A DNA stretch of 64,000 nucleotides, taken from contig CM067548.1 of the NCBI GenBank assembly GCA_034509755.1, positions 8,019,188 to 8,083,187 of the forward strand, read 5' to 3'. Of this stretch, positions 22,323-34,900 are shown piece by piece (positions within the stretch are counted from its first letter, which is position 1; every line of letters begins with the position of its first letter). The notes beneath the pieces are model-generated. The model had not been told where the DNA came from and ran no database searches. It saw nothing but the letters and a program-made list of their open reading frames with translations. The translations under genes were made by a program, and so were the position numbers. The DNA is from Anisodus tanguticus. Its lineage: Eukaryota; Streptophyta; Magnoliopsida; Solanales; Solanaceae.

Positions 22323-23270
22323 TGATAGCATCCATAATGTCATACCTCCATCAAAGGTTGACAAGCTTCAATAAATCAAGAAGATGCTTAATGTGTAAGA
22401 AGAGCCCAAGAATGAGTTCAAGAATTGTGGAAGAAGTCGGATAAGTGCTATTATTATTTTATGGCACAAGTTCAAGTATAAGAGGAGGTAGATCAGAGCC
22501 CAAATTCAAGTCCAAAAGGAGCTCAAAATTACATTCCAAATCAGTGACAAGAAGGGCATAAGTTTGGCGCCTATTTGGAGAGTCAAGCCACCTTCCAAAA
22601 CTTCAAATGGCCAGTCCAAAACCCCTTTGCACGTGGATACTCTCCAATTTATTCAAAACCTTCCATATTATATCCTAGTTAACTATGGAAAGGTTCCTTG
22701 TTTCTTTTCCTCGGTTGTTATAATTTTTTTCTTTTTCTTTCCTAGAATATTTGAATTTGTTATCGAAAGTAGATTAGGATTTTATTTTCTTGTCTTTTAG
22801 GAGCATAATTTTTGGCCCCTATGACAATATAAAGGGGTGATTTCTTTGTTATTTTGACACAATTCAGATTATTTTCTAGAATATTAAGAGGACTTTTTCT
22901 TTAATTTTTGCATTGGCTACTCTTGAATTTATTCTTCAACCTTCAAGAATCAACTTAAACGTGGTAAGTTTAGTTCCTTCTGAAGCTTAGACAACTTCTA
23001 GGTATTCAAGAATGGTGATAAGTTTCGGCTTATTATTGTTCTTGTTACTCTACAAGGGGTCAGGATCCATAACCTATCTCTTAGATTAATTCTCTACGAA
23101 AGGCGATTAGTTCCTTGTTGACTAATTGTTGTTGTTAGGGGTAAATTTTAAGAATCGACTTATCTTGAAGTTCTTGAATATTTTTTGAACTTCTTGATCT
23201 GTTCTTGAATTCAATTTATTGATTTCGTTCTATCTTTAATTTCAATTTAGTTTCGTCTATATATATTTCA
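22323..23270 (+). repeat. LTR D (3' end approximate)
   Basis: It starts TGATAGCATCC after a polypurine tract. A TATA-like ATATAAAGGGGTG lies at about 22828. No second copy exists in the window, so the end cannot be fixed; it changes into other sequence somewhere near 23260-23300. Confidence 0.5.
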
Positions 23271-23299
23271 ATTAAGACATTTTTAATGTACCCAATATC

Positions 23300-24725
23300 T
23301 GGATTAATGACATATGTCCAGTAAACACACAATAGTTAGAAGTGCTGATGAAAACAATCAGTAATGCAATTAGAAAATTTGGTAAAATTCATTCCACATC
23401 AGAACTAGTGACATTGAATGAAGCAGGTCTATAAACTTGTTCCTTCACGGAGATAGAATAGCCAAGAGAAAACAACAGAACAACCTTAGTACAGAATAGA
23501 ACAAGCATGCATGAACTAGGTCTATGGACTTGTCCATCACAGGAGCAAATGTAAACGAGTTCTAAGGGGTAAGATATTACTCAGCTACAGAGCAGATGAA
23601 TGATGGATAGAGCCAGCAGGTGCAGTGGATGAATGTGCTACATGGTAGAAGGCAGTGATCATGAGAAGAGGTGAAGAAATCATCAGAAGTACAAAGCTAA
23701 ATGAATGAATCACACTCAGAAGATATAGACACAGAGCTACACATGATGAGTGAAATAGACATGTCAATATTTTCCATCGAACATCTCAGAAGAAGACCAT
23801 CATAGGACCAAATGTTCCAGAGGCTGGAGTACCAGGCGGTTGTTAGATGTTATTTGTATGAGAGGAGATCGATGGAGCAAGTAGTTGAATATGTTCTAGC
23901 TCAGAACAATCAGAAAACTCAGAGGCTAGAGTACTAGGTGGTTGAACCAGATCCAACAACATGTTCCAAACAAATCCTACAGCAACAAGAATTAGTGTGT
24001 CATTATGAAAAAGACTTGGTGTCCAAGGCGGCAGGATTCTATGCAATATTTATCAGGATCTTGCACCATACTGATAAAGATATTTTAGAGTCTTACAAGA
24101 AAACTAAATACATGAGGAGTACAAATCTAAATCAACCTCAAACCCTATGGGTCATATCAAGTAGGGTTTAGGTATCCGCTATTGATAAAGTCAATTGCTA
24201 TAAATACCAAGTCATACCATGAAGAACTTCGAGACTCAAAGAGAAAAATCAAAATATATTTAGAGAAAATTTTCTATTCTACAAAGAAAATTTTGATTCA
24301 AGAAGTACCACCCCAATATGTTAAATAAATATTGAAGAAACTGTGTTACATAGTTTATGTTTACAGTTCTTGAGTCTATATTTGTGTATTAGGTTTGTCT
24401 ATTGAGTTGTATCTTTATCCACTTTATTAGCAGCATACAGTTAGATAAAAGACGTTGTAAATTCAACTTCAAGTTAGAGTTTAACTTGAAGGTTTCTTGC
24501 TAGTCAGAGGTTGATTAGGAAGATAGGAATTAGAATATAGCTCCTAGGTTACAGAGTTTGTAACTTAAATTTGCAGTAGCTCACCGTTGTAGTGGAGTTG
24601 GTGATAAATCCTAAAGAGGTGTAGGTTGTTGTTTTTTACTGCCCTTGTGAGCCTTGTGTTTTCCATGTAAAAGTATTGTGTTCTTACTATTCATTATTAT
24701 TATTCCGCAAAGCACTAGCTTAGAA
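23300..24725 (+). repeat. Probable Copia LTR or LTR fragment
   Basis: There is no gene. The 3' part has the typical course of Solanaceae-type Copia LTRs: TATA box at 24199, then much later GTTGGTGATAAATCC, GGTGTAGGTTG and a poly-T stretch before CTTGTGAGCC and TTTTCCATGTAAAAG. The rest up to 23300 may be its U3 or the end of its pol. No start and no second copy are visible. It ends where LTR E begins. Assignment rests on resemblance only. Confidence 0.4.
24199..24205 (+). promoter_or_regulatory. TATA box of the probable Copia LTR
   Basis: TATAAAT in TTGCTATAAATACCAAG, about 0.5 kb before the proposed LTR end. Confidence 0.45.
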
Positions 24726-24729
24726 CATG

Positions 24730-25517
24730 ATCTATTTTTTCACCATGTTGTGCTATAGTCAGTCGGGTATGACACATATTGTGCACACCACTGCAGTTTG
24801 GTACGTTATGATGATGAAATCCCCAAAGAGCGGCTTGATGATGATGATGATTTAAACACAAAGTGTGGCTTATATATATATGTATATCTTTTTAAATGAA
24901 AGCATGCATGTCATATCCCCTCAGTGGCATTTTACAGTTACAGGTTGTCTCTCCTCATCTCTATTTACATTACTGCCTTTACTTATGTTTCCTGCCTTAC
25001 ATATTCCATACATTATTCATACTAACATCTTTTTTATTTGTGGATGCTTCATTTCGTGCTACAGCTCCAAGTAGATAGGTTGGCAGACTATCCAGTAGGT
25101 TGTCTTGATCAATGGTTGGTTGGCCAGCTCCACTCATCCGGACATGCCTAGTCATATTGGTATGCATATGTATAGATGGTTTTTGGGTACGTCAGACCCC
25201 TATCCCAACTCAGGACAGTTTTTACATATTTTTAGAGGCTCATATACAACTATCCTATGTACAGTTTTGTGTATTGCCTTGTCGGCTCATATGATGATGT
25301 ATATAGTCTATCATGGAGGTCTTGTCAGCCCGTAAATATATTCATGTTGTTATGTAGCACTATTGGGTTGTTATGTTGAGTTCTGCCATTCACAGAATAT
25401 AGTTCATGTTGGCCTTGTTGGCCCTTATAATATTAAAGATTATTAAAGGATATGAAGTTAGTCCTCAACAAGTAAGGCCCGGGTGCCGGTCTCAGCCCTC
25501 CGATTTGGGTCATGACA
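24730..25517 (+). repeat. 5'-truncated Tekay/Del-like LTR E
   Basis: It matches the last ~890 bases of LTR C2 in order: CTATAGTCAGTCGGG, the CTTACATATTCCATAC run, GGCCTTGTTGGCCC and an end near GATTTGGGTCATGACA. The first two thirds of the LTR are missing. It ends exactly where the integrase of element F, on the other strand, is cut. Confidence 0.7.
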
Positions 25518-25720
25518 TAGGCTTCTAATGCTCGATCTTAACTTGTTGGCAGTTCGGACACTGGGGTATAAACTGCACAATATTTCTTTTCCTATCATTC
25601 CACCAGTAGACTTGTCGAAGATCATGATACATCTTCTTCGAGCCAGGATGAATAGAATACCTGGACTGCTGGATCTCAGTCATAATCCACTCTCGAAGTC
25701 CTCCAACATCTAGTACACAT
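25518..25720 (-). pseudogene. Integrase N-terminal zinc-finger fragment of element F
   Basis: On the - strand: GGLRERIMTEIQQSRYSIHP, then MYHDLRQVYWWND and CPNCQQVKIEH. This is the HHCC zinc-binding domain of Ty3-type integrase with both histidines and the CxxC pair visible. It runs up to LTR E at 25517 and is cut there. The catalytic core of element F is not found elsewhere in the window. Confidence 0.7.
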
Positions 25721-25939
25721 AGTCGGCCTTGGTATCTTAGAACTCTATCTCATGCAAGCTCTGATATTGGCTTCTTCTGTATGGAAATTCATTCTTTCAT
25801 TCTGAGTAATTCAGGGTCATCAAATTGCCTTGCTTTTACTTCTGCTACCAGGGATGAGTCGGTGGTATTCTGAACAACTGCACTTCTGTCACCCATATCC
25901 AGTAGTCGCACACTCAGGCTAGCTAATCAACGCAACTAT

Positions 25940-26400
25940 TTGGTCAACTCTAGGTTATTGGCTTCCATATGATTTAGAATTTCCATTTATTTATGGCTTA
26001 AGGCATCAACTACAATATTCGTCTTGCCAAGATGATATAAGATATCAACATCAAAATCCTTTAATAGCTCAAGCCATCTCCTTTGCCGTAGATTCAATTC
26101 TCTATGCCAAAATATGCATTGTAAGCTCTTATGATATGTAAATAGGTCAACATGAACCCCATATAAATAATGACATCATATCTTCAGGTGACAAATAACA
26201 GTCGCCAATTCAAGATCATGAGTCGGATAGTTTAGCTCGTTCTTCCTTAATAGCCTCGAAGAATATGCTATAACCTTTTGGTACTACATCAGAAGACAAC
26301 CTAGGCTAACTTCGGAGGTATCATAATACAGAACATACCCATCAGTACCTTCTAGAAGTGCTAAGACGGGTGCAGACGTCAACCTGATCTTCAACTCCTG
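25940..26400 (-). pseudogene. RNase H remnant of element F
   Basis: - strand pieces: NELNYPTHDLELATVICHLK (about 26190-26250), YLYGVHVDLFTYHKSLQ and NLRQRRWLELLKDFDVDILY, then KTNIVVDALSHK near 25990. These are the middle and end of Ty3 RNase H; the DHK site reads YHK and an in-frame stop occurs after CHLKI. Confidence 0.7.
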
Positions 26401-27215
26401 AAAATTGCATTCACAACATCTAACCACTGAAACTTGGCTGCCTTATGAGTAAGCTTTGTCAAGGGCGTAGAGATAGAATAAAATCCCTCCACAAACCTCC
26501 GATAATATCCTACCACGCCCAATAAATTATGTACCTCGGTAGGGGTCATGGGCCTTAGTTAATTCTTTACAGCCTCAATCTTCTGATTATCTACTTTGAT
26601 ACCCTCTGAAGAGACGGCATGACCCAGAAAAGAAACTAAGTTTAACCAAAACTCACATTTAGAAAACTTAGCTAACTCCGGGAGCATCTATAACACCACT
26701 CGTAAATTATTCACATGATCTGCCTCATTCCGTGAACACACTAAAATATCATCAATAAATATGATTACAAAGATACCTAGGAAAGGCTTGAACACCTGAT
26801 TCATTTGATCTATGAAGGTCGCTGGTGCATTAGTGAGTCCAAAAGACATCACTAGAAACTCAAAATGACCGTAACTGGTCCGGAAAGCTGTCTTCGAAAT
26901 ATCTTTTTCTTTTACCCTTCACTGGTGATACCCTAATCTCAAATCAATCTTCGAGAAATACATAGCGCATTGCAATTGATCGAATAAGTCATCAATCCTT
27001 AGGCGTAGATATTTATTCTTGATGGTAACCTTATTCAACTGCCTGTAAGAAATACACATCCTCAGAGAACCATCTTTCTTGCAAACGAACAATACGGGTT
27101 CACCCCAAGGCAAAGTACTGGGTCGGATAAAGCCATTCTCTAGTAAATCCCTCAGCTGCTCATTTAATTCCCTTAACTCAGTAGGAGACATCCTATAAGG
27201 AGGAATAGATATCGG
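26401..27215 (-). pseudogene. Reverse transcriptase of element F (Tekay/Del-like)
   Basis: - strand, from PTELRELNEQLRDLLENGFI and GEPVLFVCKKDGSLRMCISY through RQLNKVTIKNKYLRLRIDDL and YFSKIDLRLGYHQ (27190-26920), then in a shifted frame to the catalytic FIDD at 26748-26759 (VIIFIDDILVCSRNEADH). The finger/palm aspartate position reads ISYRQLN in place of the usual DYRQLN. Frameshifts near 26920 and later break the domain. Confidence 0.8.
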
Positions 27216-27437
27216 CTACATATATAGAATTACATCAAAAGTAAACTCGATCTCCCTCTCTGGAGGAATACCAGGAAGTTCATATGGAAACACGTCAGGA
27301 AACTCATTAACTATGGGGACATACTGAAAGGTCGAAGGCTTTGCATCTGCATTTCTGACACGCACCAGATGGTAAATATAACATTTATTAATCATCTTCC
27401 TTGCCTTTATGTAGGAAATAATCCTGCCTTTAGGCAT
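27216..27437 (-). pseudogene. Protease-RT linker and RT start of element F
   Basis: Open - strand frame with KGRIISYIKARKMINKCYIY and PIVNEFPDVFPYELPGIPP, the standard lead-in to Tekay/Del reverse transcriptase. It ends ~25 bases before the RT piece that starts MSPTELRELN, in another frame. Confidence 0.75.
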
Positions 27438-27452
27438 AGCTGAATTACCCTT

Positions 27453-27760
27453 CTATTCTAAGGTCGGCTCGTCTGGAAAATAGAACTTGACGACCTTCAT
27501 TCGGCAATCAACATAATCATAACAAGACGAAAACCAATCCATGCCCATAATAACATCAAATCCGACCATCGACAACACATCTAAGTCAACCAAAGTAGGA
27601 CGGTCATAAAGTGTCACTGTACAATTCTTATAGACTCGTCTTGCTACTATAGTTTCATCAACTGGTGTAGCCACTTTATATGGCTTAGACAATAATTCTG
27701 ATTCAAACCCTAACTTACTAGCAATGAAAGTGTAACATAGGAAAAATTGGAACCATGGTG
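27453..27760 (-). pseudogene. Retropepsin-like protease of element F
   Basis: The frame 27692-27453 gives SKPYKVATPVDETIVARRVY and the second conserved part VGFDVIMGMDWFSSCYDYVD. The active-site region lies upstream (about 27735-27755): a GAT codon is followed by a few extra or changed bases before GGTTCCAAT..TCCTATGTT (GSNFSYV), so the usual DPGS motif is broken and out of frame. Confidence 0.7.
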
Positions 27761-27899
27761 TATCAATACATATACATCATAGGTGGAAATGGATAATATA
27801 CTTGTAACAACATACGGAGATAACTCTAAGTCCCGATGACCCGAAAACACATAGATGCAGTTTTAAGCACCACCTAAACTGGATGCTCCTCCTCTGCCT

Positions 27900-29217
27900 A
27901 TGCCTTTACCGCTGAGGTATGTGGCTTACAACCTGGTGGACGAACACTAAATGAGGAAGCTATCATTGACACTGTCGGCTGAGCTATCGGACACTAGCGC
28001 ATATAATGACTAGGACTCACACACCAATAGCATACATCGGAACCCAGACAACACTGCCCAAATACACCCTACCACACTGGACGCATGTCATCAATAGGGG
28101 CCTCATCTGGCCTGAACTCCCTTGCCTCTGAGAACCAAAAGCTCTCAAACATTGATCGGCTCTAGACTGCATATCTATCATACCTAGGCTTATGAAACTA
28201 AGGTGGAGCACTTCTAGCAAACCGAGGTAGACTCTTGGGAAACTGCTAACTGGAACTACACGATGCCTTCCCAAAAAACCCAGTTGATTTGGCCCTCATA
28301 GTTAGCTCCTTTTCTGAATCTCTATCATCCTGAATCTGGAGCTTATTGTCCTTAACATTCTGAGTATATGTTTGTATCCTGGAGATGTCCATATCCCTAT
28401 TCAGGAAGCTATTGTACATTTCCCAATCAGATGTGGATTCAAACCTACTATAAACCGGTAAACTCGAGCCCTCATCATATCTACAATATTAGGTGCATAC
28501 CTAGCCAGAGAATTAAACTGCAAACTTTAATCCCGAATGCTCTTGCCCCTCTGCTTGAGGTTTAAAAAATGCTCTACCATGGCCTCTCGTACTTCCAATG
28601 GAAAAATATGATAAAAATGCCTCTGAAAATTCCTCCCACATGGCAGAAGGTGCATGGGGCCCATTGGACCACTCCCAAGCCTTGTACCACAGAATAGCCA
28701 CATCTCACAATTTGAAAGAATCCAACTCTACTGCCTCAGTCTCTGAAGCATGTATAACCGTTAATACTCATAGCATCTGATCAGTAAAATTTGGAGAATC
28801 TGCATTTGGATCTATATCGGTGAATACTGAAGGACTCAATTTGAGGAACTCTCTGGTTCTGGAGCTCCCTATGCCATCAGAAGACTCGACACATGTAGAA
28901 TCCCTTATATGTCGCTACTGAGAAGCTACTATCTATGCCAATAATTGTACAACCCTAGATACACCATACTTGGAATATTTAGGTAGAAGAGCTGGAGGGA
29001 TTGGATTTTGTGAAGCAAGAGGTACTATATCTTGAGGAGTTGGGGGTACCATATATACTCTAACATCCTCACACGGGGGTGGAACATGTGATGCATGATA
29101 ATGGGGCTCACCTTAAGCCTCTACTCTATTATTCTTACCAGGCGGGGCATTACCCGTACCTTTACCCCTATTTGCACTAGCTGGATGACTAGTGGTAGCC
29201 CTTCTAGTAACTAACAT
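27900..29217 (-). pseudogene. gag of element F with a nonsense codon in the zinc knuckle
   Basis: The - strand ATG at 29217 starts MLVTRRATTSHPASANRGKG, as usual for Tekay/Del gag. Then come a proline-rich stretch (HVPPPCEDVRVYMVPPTPQD), the capsid-like core (ELDSFKL.DVAILWYKAWEW, 28720-28660, and WEEFSEAFLSYFSIGSTRGH) and a CCHC knuckle at 27990-28031 that reads CYWCVSPSHYMR, a stop, then CP. At least six stops break it. Gag would form the particle and bind RNA. Confidence 0.75.
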
Positions 29218-29405
29218 GACTGAAAAATGGATAGAGCACGAATCTGACTCAAATCATATAAATCAACTATACAACACGATCTATGAAATGAAAGAAGAGT
29301 AACCATTTCTAGATGCCTAGTAGTCTCTCTTTTACAAGTGTGGTACAGAACATACGAATAAACAACTCTCCTAGACACAGCTTGTAGACTCCCTAGGATG
29401 AACCT

Positions 29406-29417
29406 ACTCTGATACCA
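29406..29417 (-). other. Primer binding site of element F
   Basis: On the - strand TGGTATCAGAGT, matching the initiator-Met-type PBS at 11 of 12 bases, four bases after the LTR end. Confidence 0.85.
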
Positions 29418-29421
29418 TGTT

Positions 29422-31363
29422 TGTCACACCCCAAATTAGGGGTGTGGCCGGCATCCGATGCCCTGCTAGCCCGAGCATACCATTCTGAAGACCATACTTC
29501 TGAATGTATATAACTTTCGGTCGAAAAGGCCGTACTAAGATATAACCTAAATAGAAACACAGTAGAAGGGCCAACAACGCCACAAATAAAAGGGAAAGAG
29601 TACAACCCAATGTGTATATATAAACAAGGCCGGCAAGGCTGCAGTACTAGTCAACAAATGGATAACCATCCCAACAAGGCCATACAACACAACTGATCAT
29701 ACTACACATGTATAAGAGCCTCTACGAGTGACTGAACTATCATATGGTGGGGACAAGGCCCCGACCTACCCATTATCTACATATATACATATGACATAAC
29801 GTGACACCTGACCAGGAAGCTCCGAAAGAGGTGAAGCTTACCAACTGATGTTTGGAACTCAACAACTCCTACTAAGAAGGTCTATTAGAGCCCCTATCTG
29901 AATCTGCAACATGAAATGCAGTGCCCCCAGAAAAAGGGACATTAGTACGAAATAAATGTATCGGTATGAAAAGCATGAATAGCAATATGAAAGTATAAAC
30001 TGTAAAAAAAAAAAAAAAAAAGGCAATGTGATAACCTGATCACATATATGCCACCCAGGGTGAACTGTGAAACTTTGAAACTTACTTTGAGACCCTTATA
30101 CATACCTTATAATATATAAACTACCCTCTGGATTTTAGTCCAAAGTTTGTGTATATAACTGCCTTTCGGTTATAGCCCGGGGTGTGTATGTGTATATAAG
30201 TTTATAACTGCCCACCGATATTAGTTCGGAGGTGTGAATTATGTACTATAATAATAGTGGTATTTGGCCCTTCTTTATTACGACCCTTTACTTTGCTTTA
30301 AGATGACAATTTGTCGATATACAAGACTATGGCTTGATAAGCTCCATCAAGGAGGAATATAAACTCTATTATGCAGCCAACAAAGCTAAGATAACGAGAT
30401 GAGATTTCGATACAGGAAGGTACTTCCGACAAGAATTATGTTGACATGGATCTAGTACCTTTTATGCAATGATTCTTCTGGAAATTGATACATATTTTTA
30501 GGATTCATGCTTAGAAGAATGGTTTGTCCTTACATACCTTATAGTGATAGTTCCCGATCTCCCGAACGATCTATGAATGATAGTCTACATTAAATAAATG
30601 ATTGGAATCAAAATCGACTCAATAGCTAAAGGTAATCTTCACTTAGATATTTTGTCAAACAACTTAAGTACATAAAGTTTTTGTGCTTCTCTACAATGGA
30701 AACTTATGCATAGGAACACCACAATCTTCCAAACACACTTTCCATAACCCCACAACACATACAACAAGTTTGATTCTCAACTTCATCATCAACTCAATAT
30801 ACAATAGCCCAACCATCCATACAACTTCTAGTTCAAATCTTATAAGATTGGTTTATGAAGACTCTCCAACAACTTACTCAAAAACATCCATATAACCATA
30901 GGAATAGATAGAGAAAGATGAAACTTACCTTTACATCAAGAACTCCCTCAAAACAGAGGTTACTTCACCTCCAAGGATTCTTCGGAATCGACACAATAAG
31001 GAGAAAGATGATACTACGACATTTATGGGATTCACCATATTGAATTTTCTTGTTTTGTACGTAAATTTGGACCGTATGTCTTAGGAAGTAATCTTGAAAA
31101 TTGTAGAAATTAGGTATGGCCCCCACATGTCACAATGTATGGTCCGTACAAAAATGTATGATTCGTACATTGCAAGCTACATTTTGAAAAGTTGTGAAAT
31201 TTCGTCGAAACATACTCTCTTAAATTTGTGTAACTTCTATACATCTCGATACTTCTATAAACAATTTTTACATCCTTATTACCCTTATGTAAGGTCTCAT
31301 ATCTTCTTAGGATACTGGTGTGATTCGATGACACAATTAGACGTAAAACTACAAGGTGTAACA
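29422..31363 (-). repeat. 5' LTR of element F, Tekay/Del-like
   Basis: On the - strand it starts TGTTACACCTTGTAG at 31363 and ends TTGGGGTGTGACA at 29422 (1942 bases). Seen in sense direction it has the family's GGCCTTGTTGG-type blocks near its end. A run of 18 A (+ strand 30003-30021) lies inside. The 3' LTR of this element is not in the window. Confidence 0.8.
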
Positions 31364-32421
31364 TAACACTTAGGACATCACAAAACTGGAAAGCAAAGAC
31401 AAGGTCAAAGGCGCATGCTTCTTAACCTATTACAAAGAGATTGACATAATCTACTTAGACTCAACCTAGGAAACCCTATGATTACTTATATTTAAATAGA
31501 TTCAAGCATTCAAGTAACCATTACTCATATCATCCTAAACAAGGGAGGATGGATGTATCTTGATAGGATTGTTATCAAACTAAAGATGGTTTATACTATA
31601 ACAGTTGGGATAACAACACTTAGACCACCCTTTTCATTTCACCTATCTTTTAAGTTACTAAAGGATTTGTAAAAAAACTAGGCAGATATTGATCAAGTAA
31701 TTACCACCGAATTTTGACACATACATGGCAAGTAGACATGTGACCTTAAACTAGCATGGAAACCTCTTGAAATGACATTAGATATGACTTAGACCCCAGA
31801 ATACTACATAGTATGTTAGCACTTGCACATTCAGAGTCAACATCTATTTTAACAAGTAGGTACTTAGGCTAGGTGATTAGTCTTAGCAACAGTATGAACA
31901 TGAACATAGAGAGGACAAGGTAAGCATGACTTCAATATGGTATTCTAGAAAATATTAAACACAATTTCAAGTTCCTAAATCCTTTATCATTAACCTAGAC
32001 CAAGATGCAAATATTCCATCTAATAGAATCCAAATCCACATAATAGATGCAGTGTATGATCACACAGGATACCAAGGCACACAAACAGAGGTTAACATAA
32101 AGAAAAATGTGTATATGAACATGATAGGGGCATTAATAGGACATACAAATTAGTTATCTGGTCTAAAACTATCAACAAAGGACCATAAATCATGTATGAG
32201 TAACTTACATAGACATACCAGCTATCCTAGATAGTCCACACCAAAACACAGGTATTTACATGCACAAAGAGGCACTAAATGAATACACAGACCATTATTA
32301 GCAAGCATATGATCATATGTAAGGCTAAATAAATATTTAAGTCTATATAAAACCTATATTAAACCTAAATCAGCTAAAGTGAACACATGATATCCATAAA
32401 ATAAGCTAAACATACTTATTA
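31364..32421. other. AT-rich stretch without a gene
   Basis: No coding frame, RNA gene or second copy that I can recognise. It lies between two - strand LTRs. Its style (AT-rich, with words such as TTTAGTTAGG on the - strand) resembles 44500-45480, so it could be part of a large old LTR, but I cannot show it. Confidence 0.3.
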
Positions 32422-34030
32422 TGTTACACTCCAGCTTCGGGGTGTGTGGCCAGCATCCGGCGCCTGAATGGCCCGAGCGTGCCACCTGTATCTCATAGCA
32501 TGAACGTATAGCTAATAAGGCCTCAGAACAACAACCATAAGGGAAACTGAATATAGCAATATATACGAATGATAGCAAAACCAACAAGTAAATATATATA
32601 GTTAGGCCGACAAGGCCATAGCTAACATCAGAAGGTCAGCAAGGCCATAACAGTAACACTATCAGACTGAATACATATTTTACTAGTCTATAAGACTCTT
32701 AGAGTCATATAACAAACAAATAGGTTGGGACAGGGTCCCTCCATACTCATAATATGTACATAGATGCATACCTATAACTCAAACGACAACTCCGGAAGAA
32801 GAGTGCTCCAACTCAAGCTGAATATTGGCCCTACTAAAGAGGCTTATCAAATCATCTATCTACATATGTAGGTATGAAACACTGCGTCCCTTGACAAAAA
32901 AGACATTAGTATGAAAAATGTATTGAATACGTAAGGTAGGTAAATACATATATAAGATTGTAATACAAGAGAAGGGTATAGAAGTGAACCTGAAACTCAG
33001 AAAAGCCTATGAGGGCATACAATTGTCAAGACCATGAATATATGCATATAAAAAATTTTTGCCACTCTATAGGGCCATATAGTATGATACCAAGCCTCTC
33101 TGTAGGGAAATATCATCAACAAAACGCTCTCTAGGGCTATATAACGTACCCAAGTGTTGTGGTGTGCACATATAAGTATCTGCCCGGTCGACTATAGTGC
33201 GACGCAGTAAGAAATTAGATACATATATATAAGTTCAATGAAAGACAGACCTCAAGGAACACCATGACCAGAGTTAGAGTGACCTATGTTCATTACCCTC
33301 TAACTATCATTATGGAATCATATATTGCAAAAGTTACAATCCAATCATTGGTCTCCGAATCAATCGTATCTCAAGGAATATACTAGAATCATAAGCAATA
33401 ATGGAAGGAAAACACAAGACAACCAAGCTACTAAGAATTTAATCGTTCGATGATATTTTATTTCACTTCCGGTCTAAAAAAAGATAATGCTAAAGAAGGG
33501 AAAATTCTTACATACCTTGTCGTCGTAGTTACCGAATTCCACAAGTCCTCGTGCGTTCTACGAGTGATTGTCTATATTATATGAATGTTTTGTATTAATT
33601 GCGGATTCATAACTCATAGGGAAACTCATCTAGACATTTCATCAAACAATTTGCATATGTAAAACTTATGTCATCTTCTACGTCCAATCTTAGGTTTAAT
33701 TCACACAATAAACTTCATGGGCTCCTTATCCTTCATCCCCATAGCATAATTATCAACTCAACAACTTCATACTACATTCTTAATCCATAAAAAATAGTTC
33801 ATATCACACAACAATACTTCCATCAATCTGCCAACTCTCACAAGCAGAATCTTCCATTGTTTCATTCAATTAACTTATCCAAGACTTAGATATGCTCAAA
33901 TCCATAAAGAGGAGGGAGAACATACCTTAAAAAAACTAAGAGAAGATCTGGAATAATCATGTTCAATCTTCATACAATCCACAACTTAGCCACAACACCA
34001 TAGGGGTGAGTTTTCCACTCTCTTGAGAAA
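32422..34030 (-). repeat. 3' LTR of element G, Tekay/Del-like, 5' part lost
   Basis: On the - strand it ends CGAAGCTGGAGTGTAACA at 32422. Going back, it shows TCGGCC blocks, CCACACCCC-type ends, and CACTATAGTCGACCGGGCAG (33180-33205), equivalent to 20645 in LTR C2. The start is not the expected TGTTACA: pol-like non-coding end (TTGAGGTGAGTTATGGC at about 34075) passes into mid-LTR sequence near 34030, so the first several hundred bases are deleted. Confidence 0.65.
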
Positions 34031-34900
34031 AGTGTGACCGTCCATCCAATAAGAAGTCAAAAAGGTTAGCCATAACTCACCTCAACTATCAATAGCCGAG
34101 ACTTGAGATGTAGTTGTCATACCTATCACATCATACGGATGTCGATATAAATTGGAAGACTGGAACAAATAGGGATATGTGGAATATATGTTCTCCTCCG
34201 CCTCCCATGTCATTTCTCCCATATTATTATTCCTCTAAAGAATCTTAACTGAAGTTATTTCCTTGGTCCATAACTTACAGACCTGACAATCTAAGATGGT
34301 AATAGGAATATCCTCATACGATAAGTCCTCTATGATTTGGACATTCTCTACAAGGGTAACACGGGAGAGATTCCTTATGCATTTCAAAGGCGATTATCAT
34401 ATGAAACATTGGATGATATGTTCTAAATTTCATAGGTAATTCAAGTCTATAGGCCACCTGGCCACTTCTGTGAACAATATCATATGGTCCATCGTAACTG
34501 AAACTAAGCTTGCCTCTTTTTCTTATTCTCATCACGCTCTTTCGAGACCACACTTTCAATAATCACTAACTTGGAATTATAAATTCAGTCGCCATCCATT
34601 TGTACACAAATTACCGATGATCATAGGTAATCGGTGTCTTATGCCGTGAGACTTTATCTATTTTATAACCCAATACCTTAAATTTGATCTCATTAACTTT
34701 AGTTTACTTATTTCTAACCATCTGACTGGGGTTCTACAACTTCACACATTCAGAGTTTCATATGATACCATTTTGGTTCTCAACACGATAGTTGTCATCT
34801 CATGCAACTTACTATGAGAAAGGTGGTCATCCAGACTTCCTTTATTATCTACTACAAAAATTCATTATATGCCCTTGAACTTCTGAATCAAATACTTGAT
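34031..34900 (-). pseudogene. Integrase C-terminus with chromodomain remnant (element G)
   Basis: The - strand frame 34559-34314 reads KRGKLSFSYDGPYDIVHRSG, then QVAYRLELPMKFRTYHPMFH: the integrase C-terminal domain with the GPY/F motif (DGPYDI). Further down, in another frame, GEMTWEAEENIYSTYPYLFQ (about 34230-34165) is the end of the chromodomain. The layout equals that of the worn copy at 18270-18880, including the TTGAGGTGAGTTATG after it. So G and C2 are the same family on opposite strands. Confidence 0.75.

Noticed and set aside
30003..30021. Run of A as a poly(A) tail of a LINE or processed copy
   Set aside because: It is inside LTR F on the opposite strand and no reverse transcript body adjoins it.
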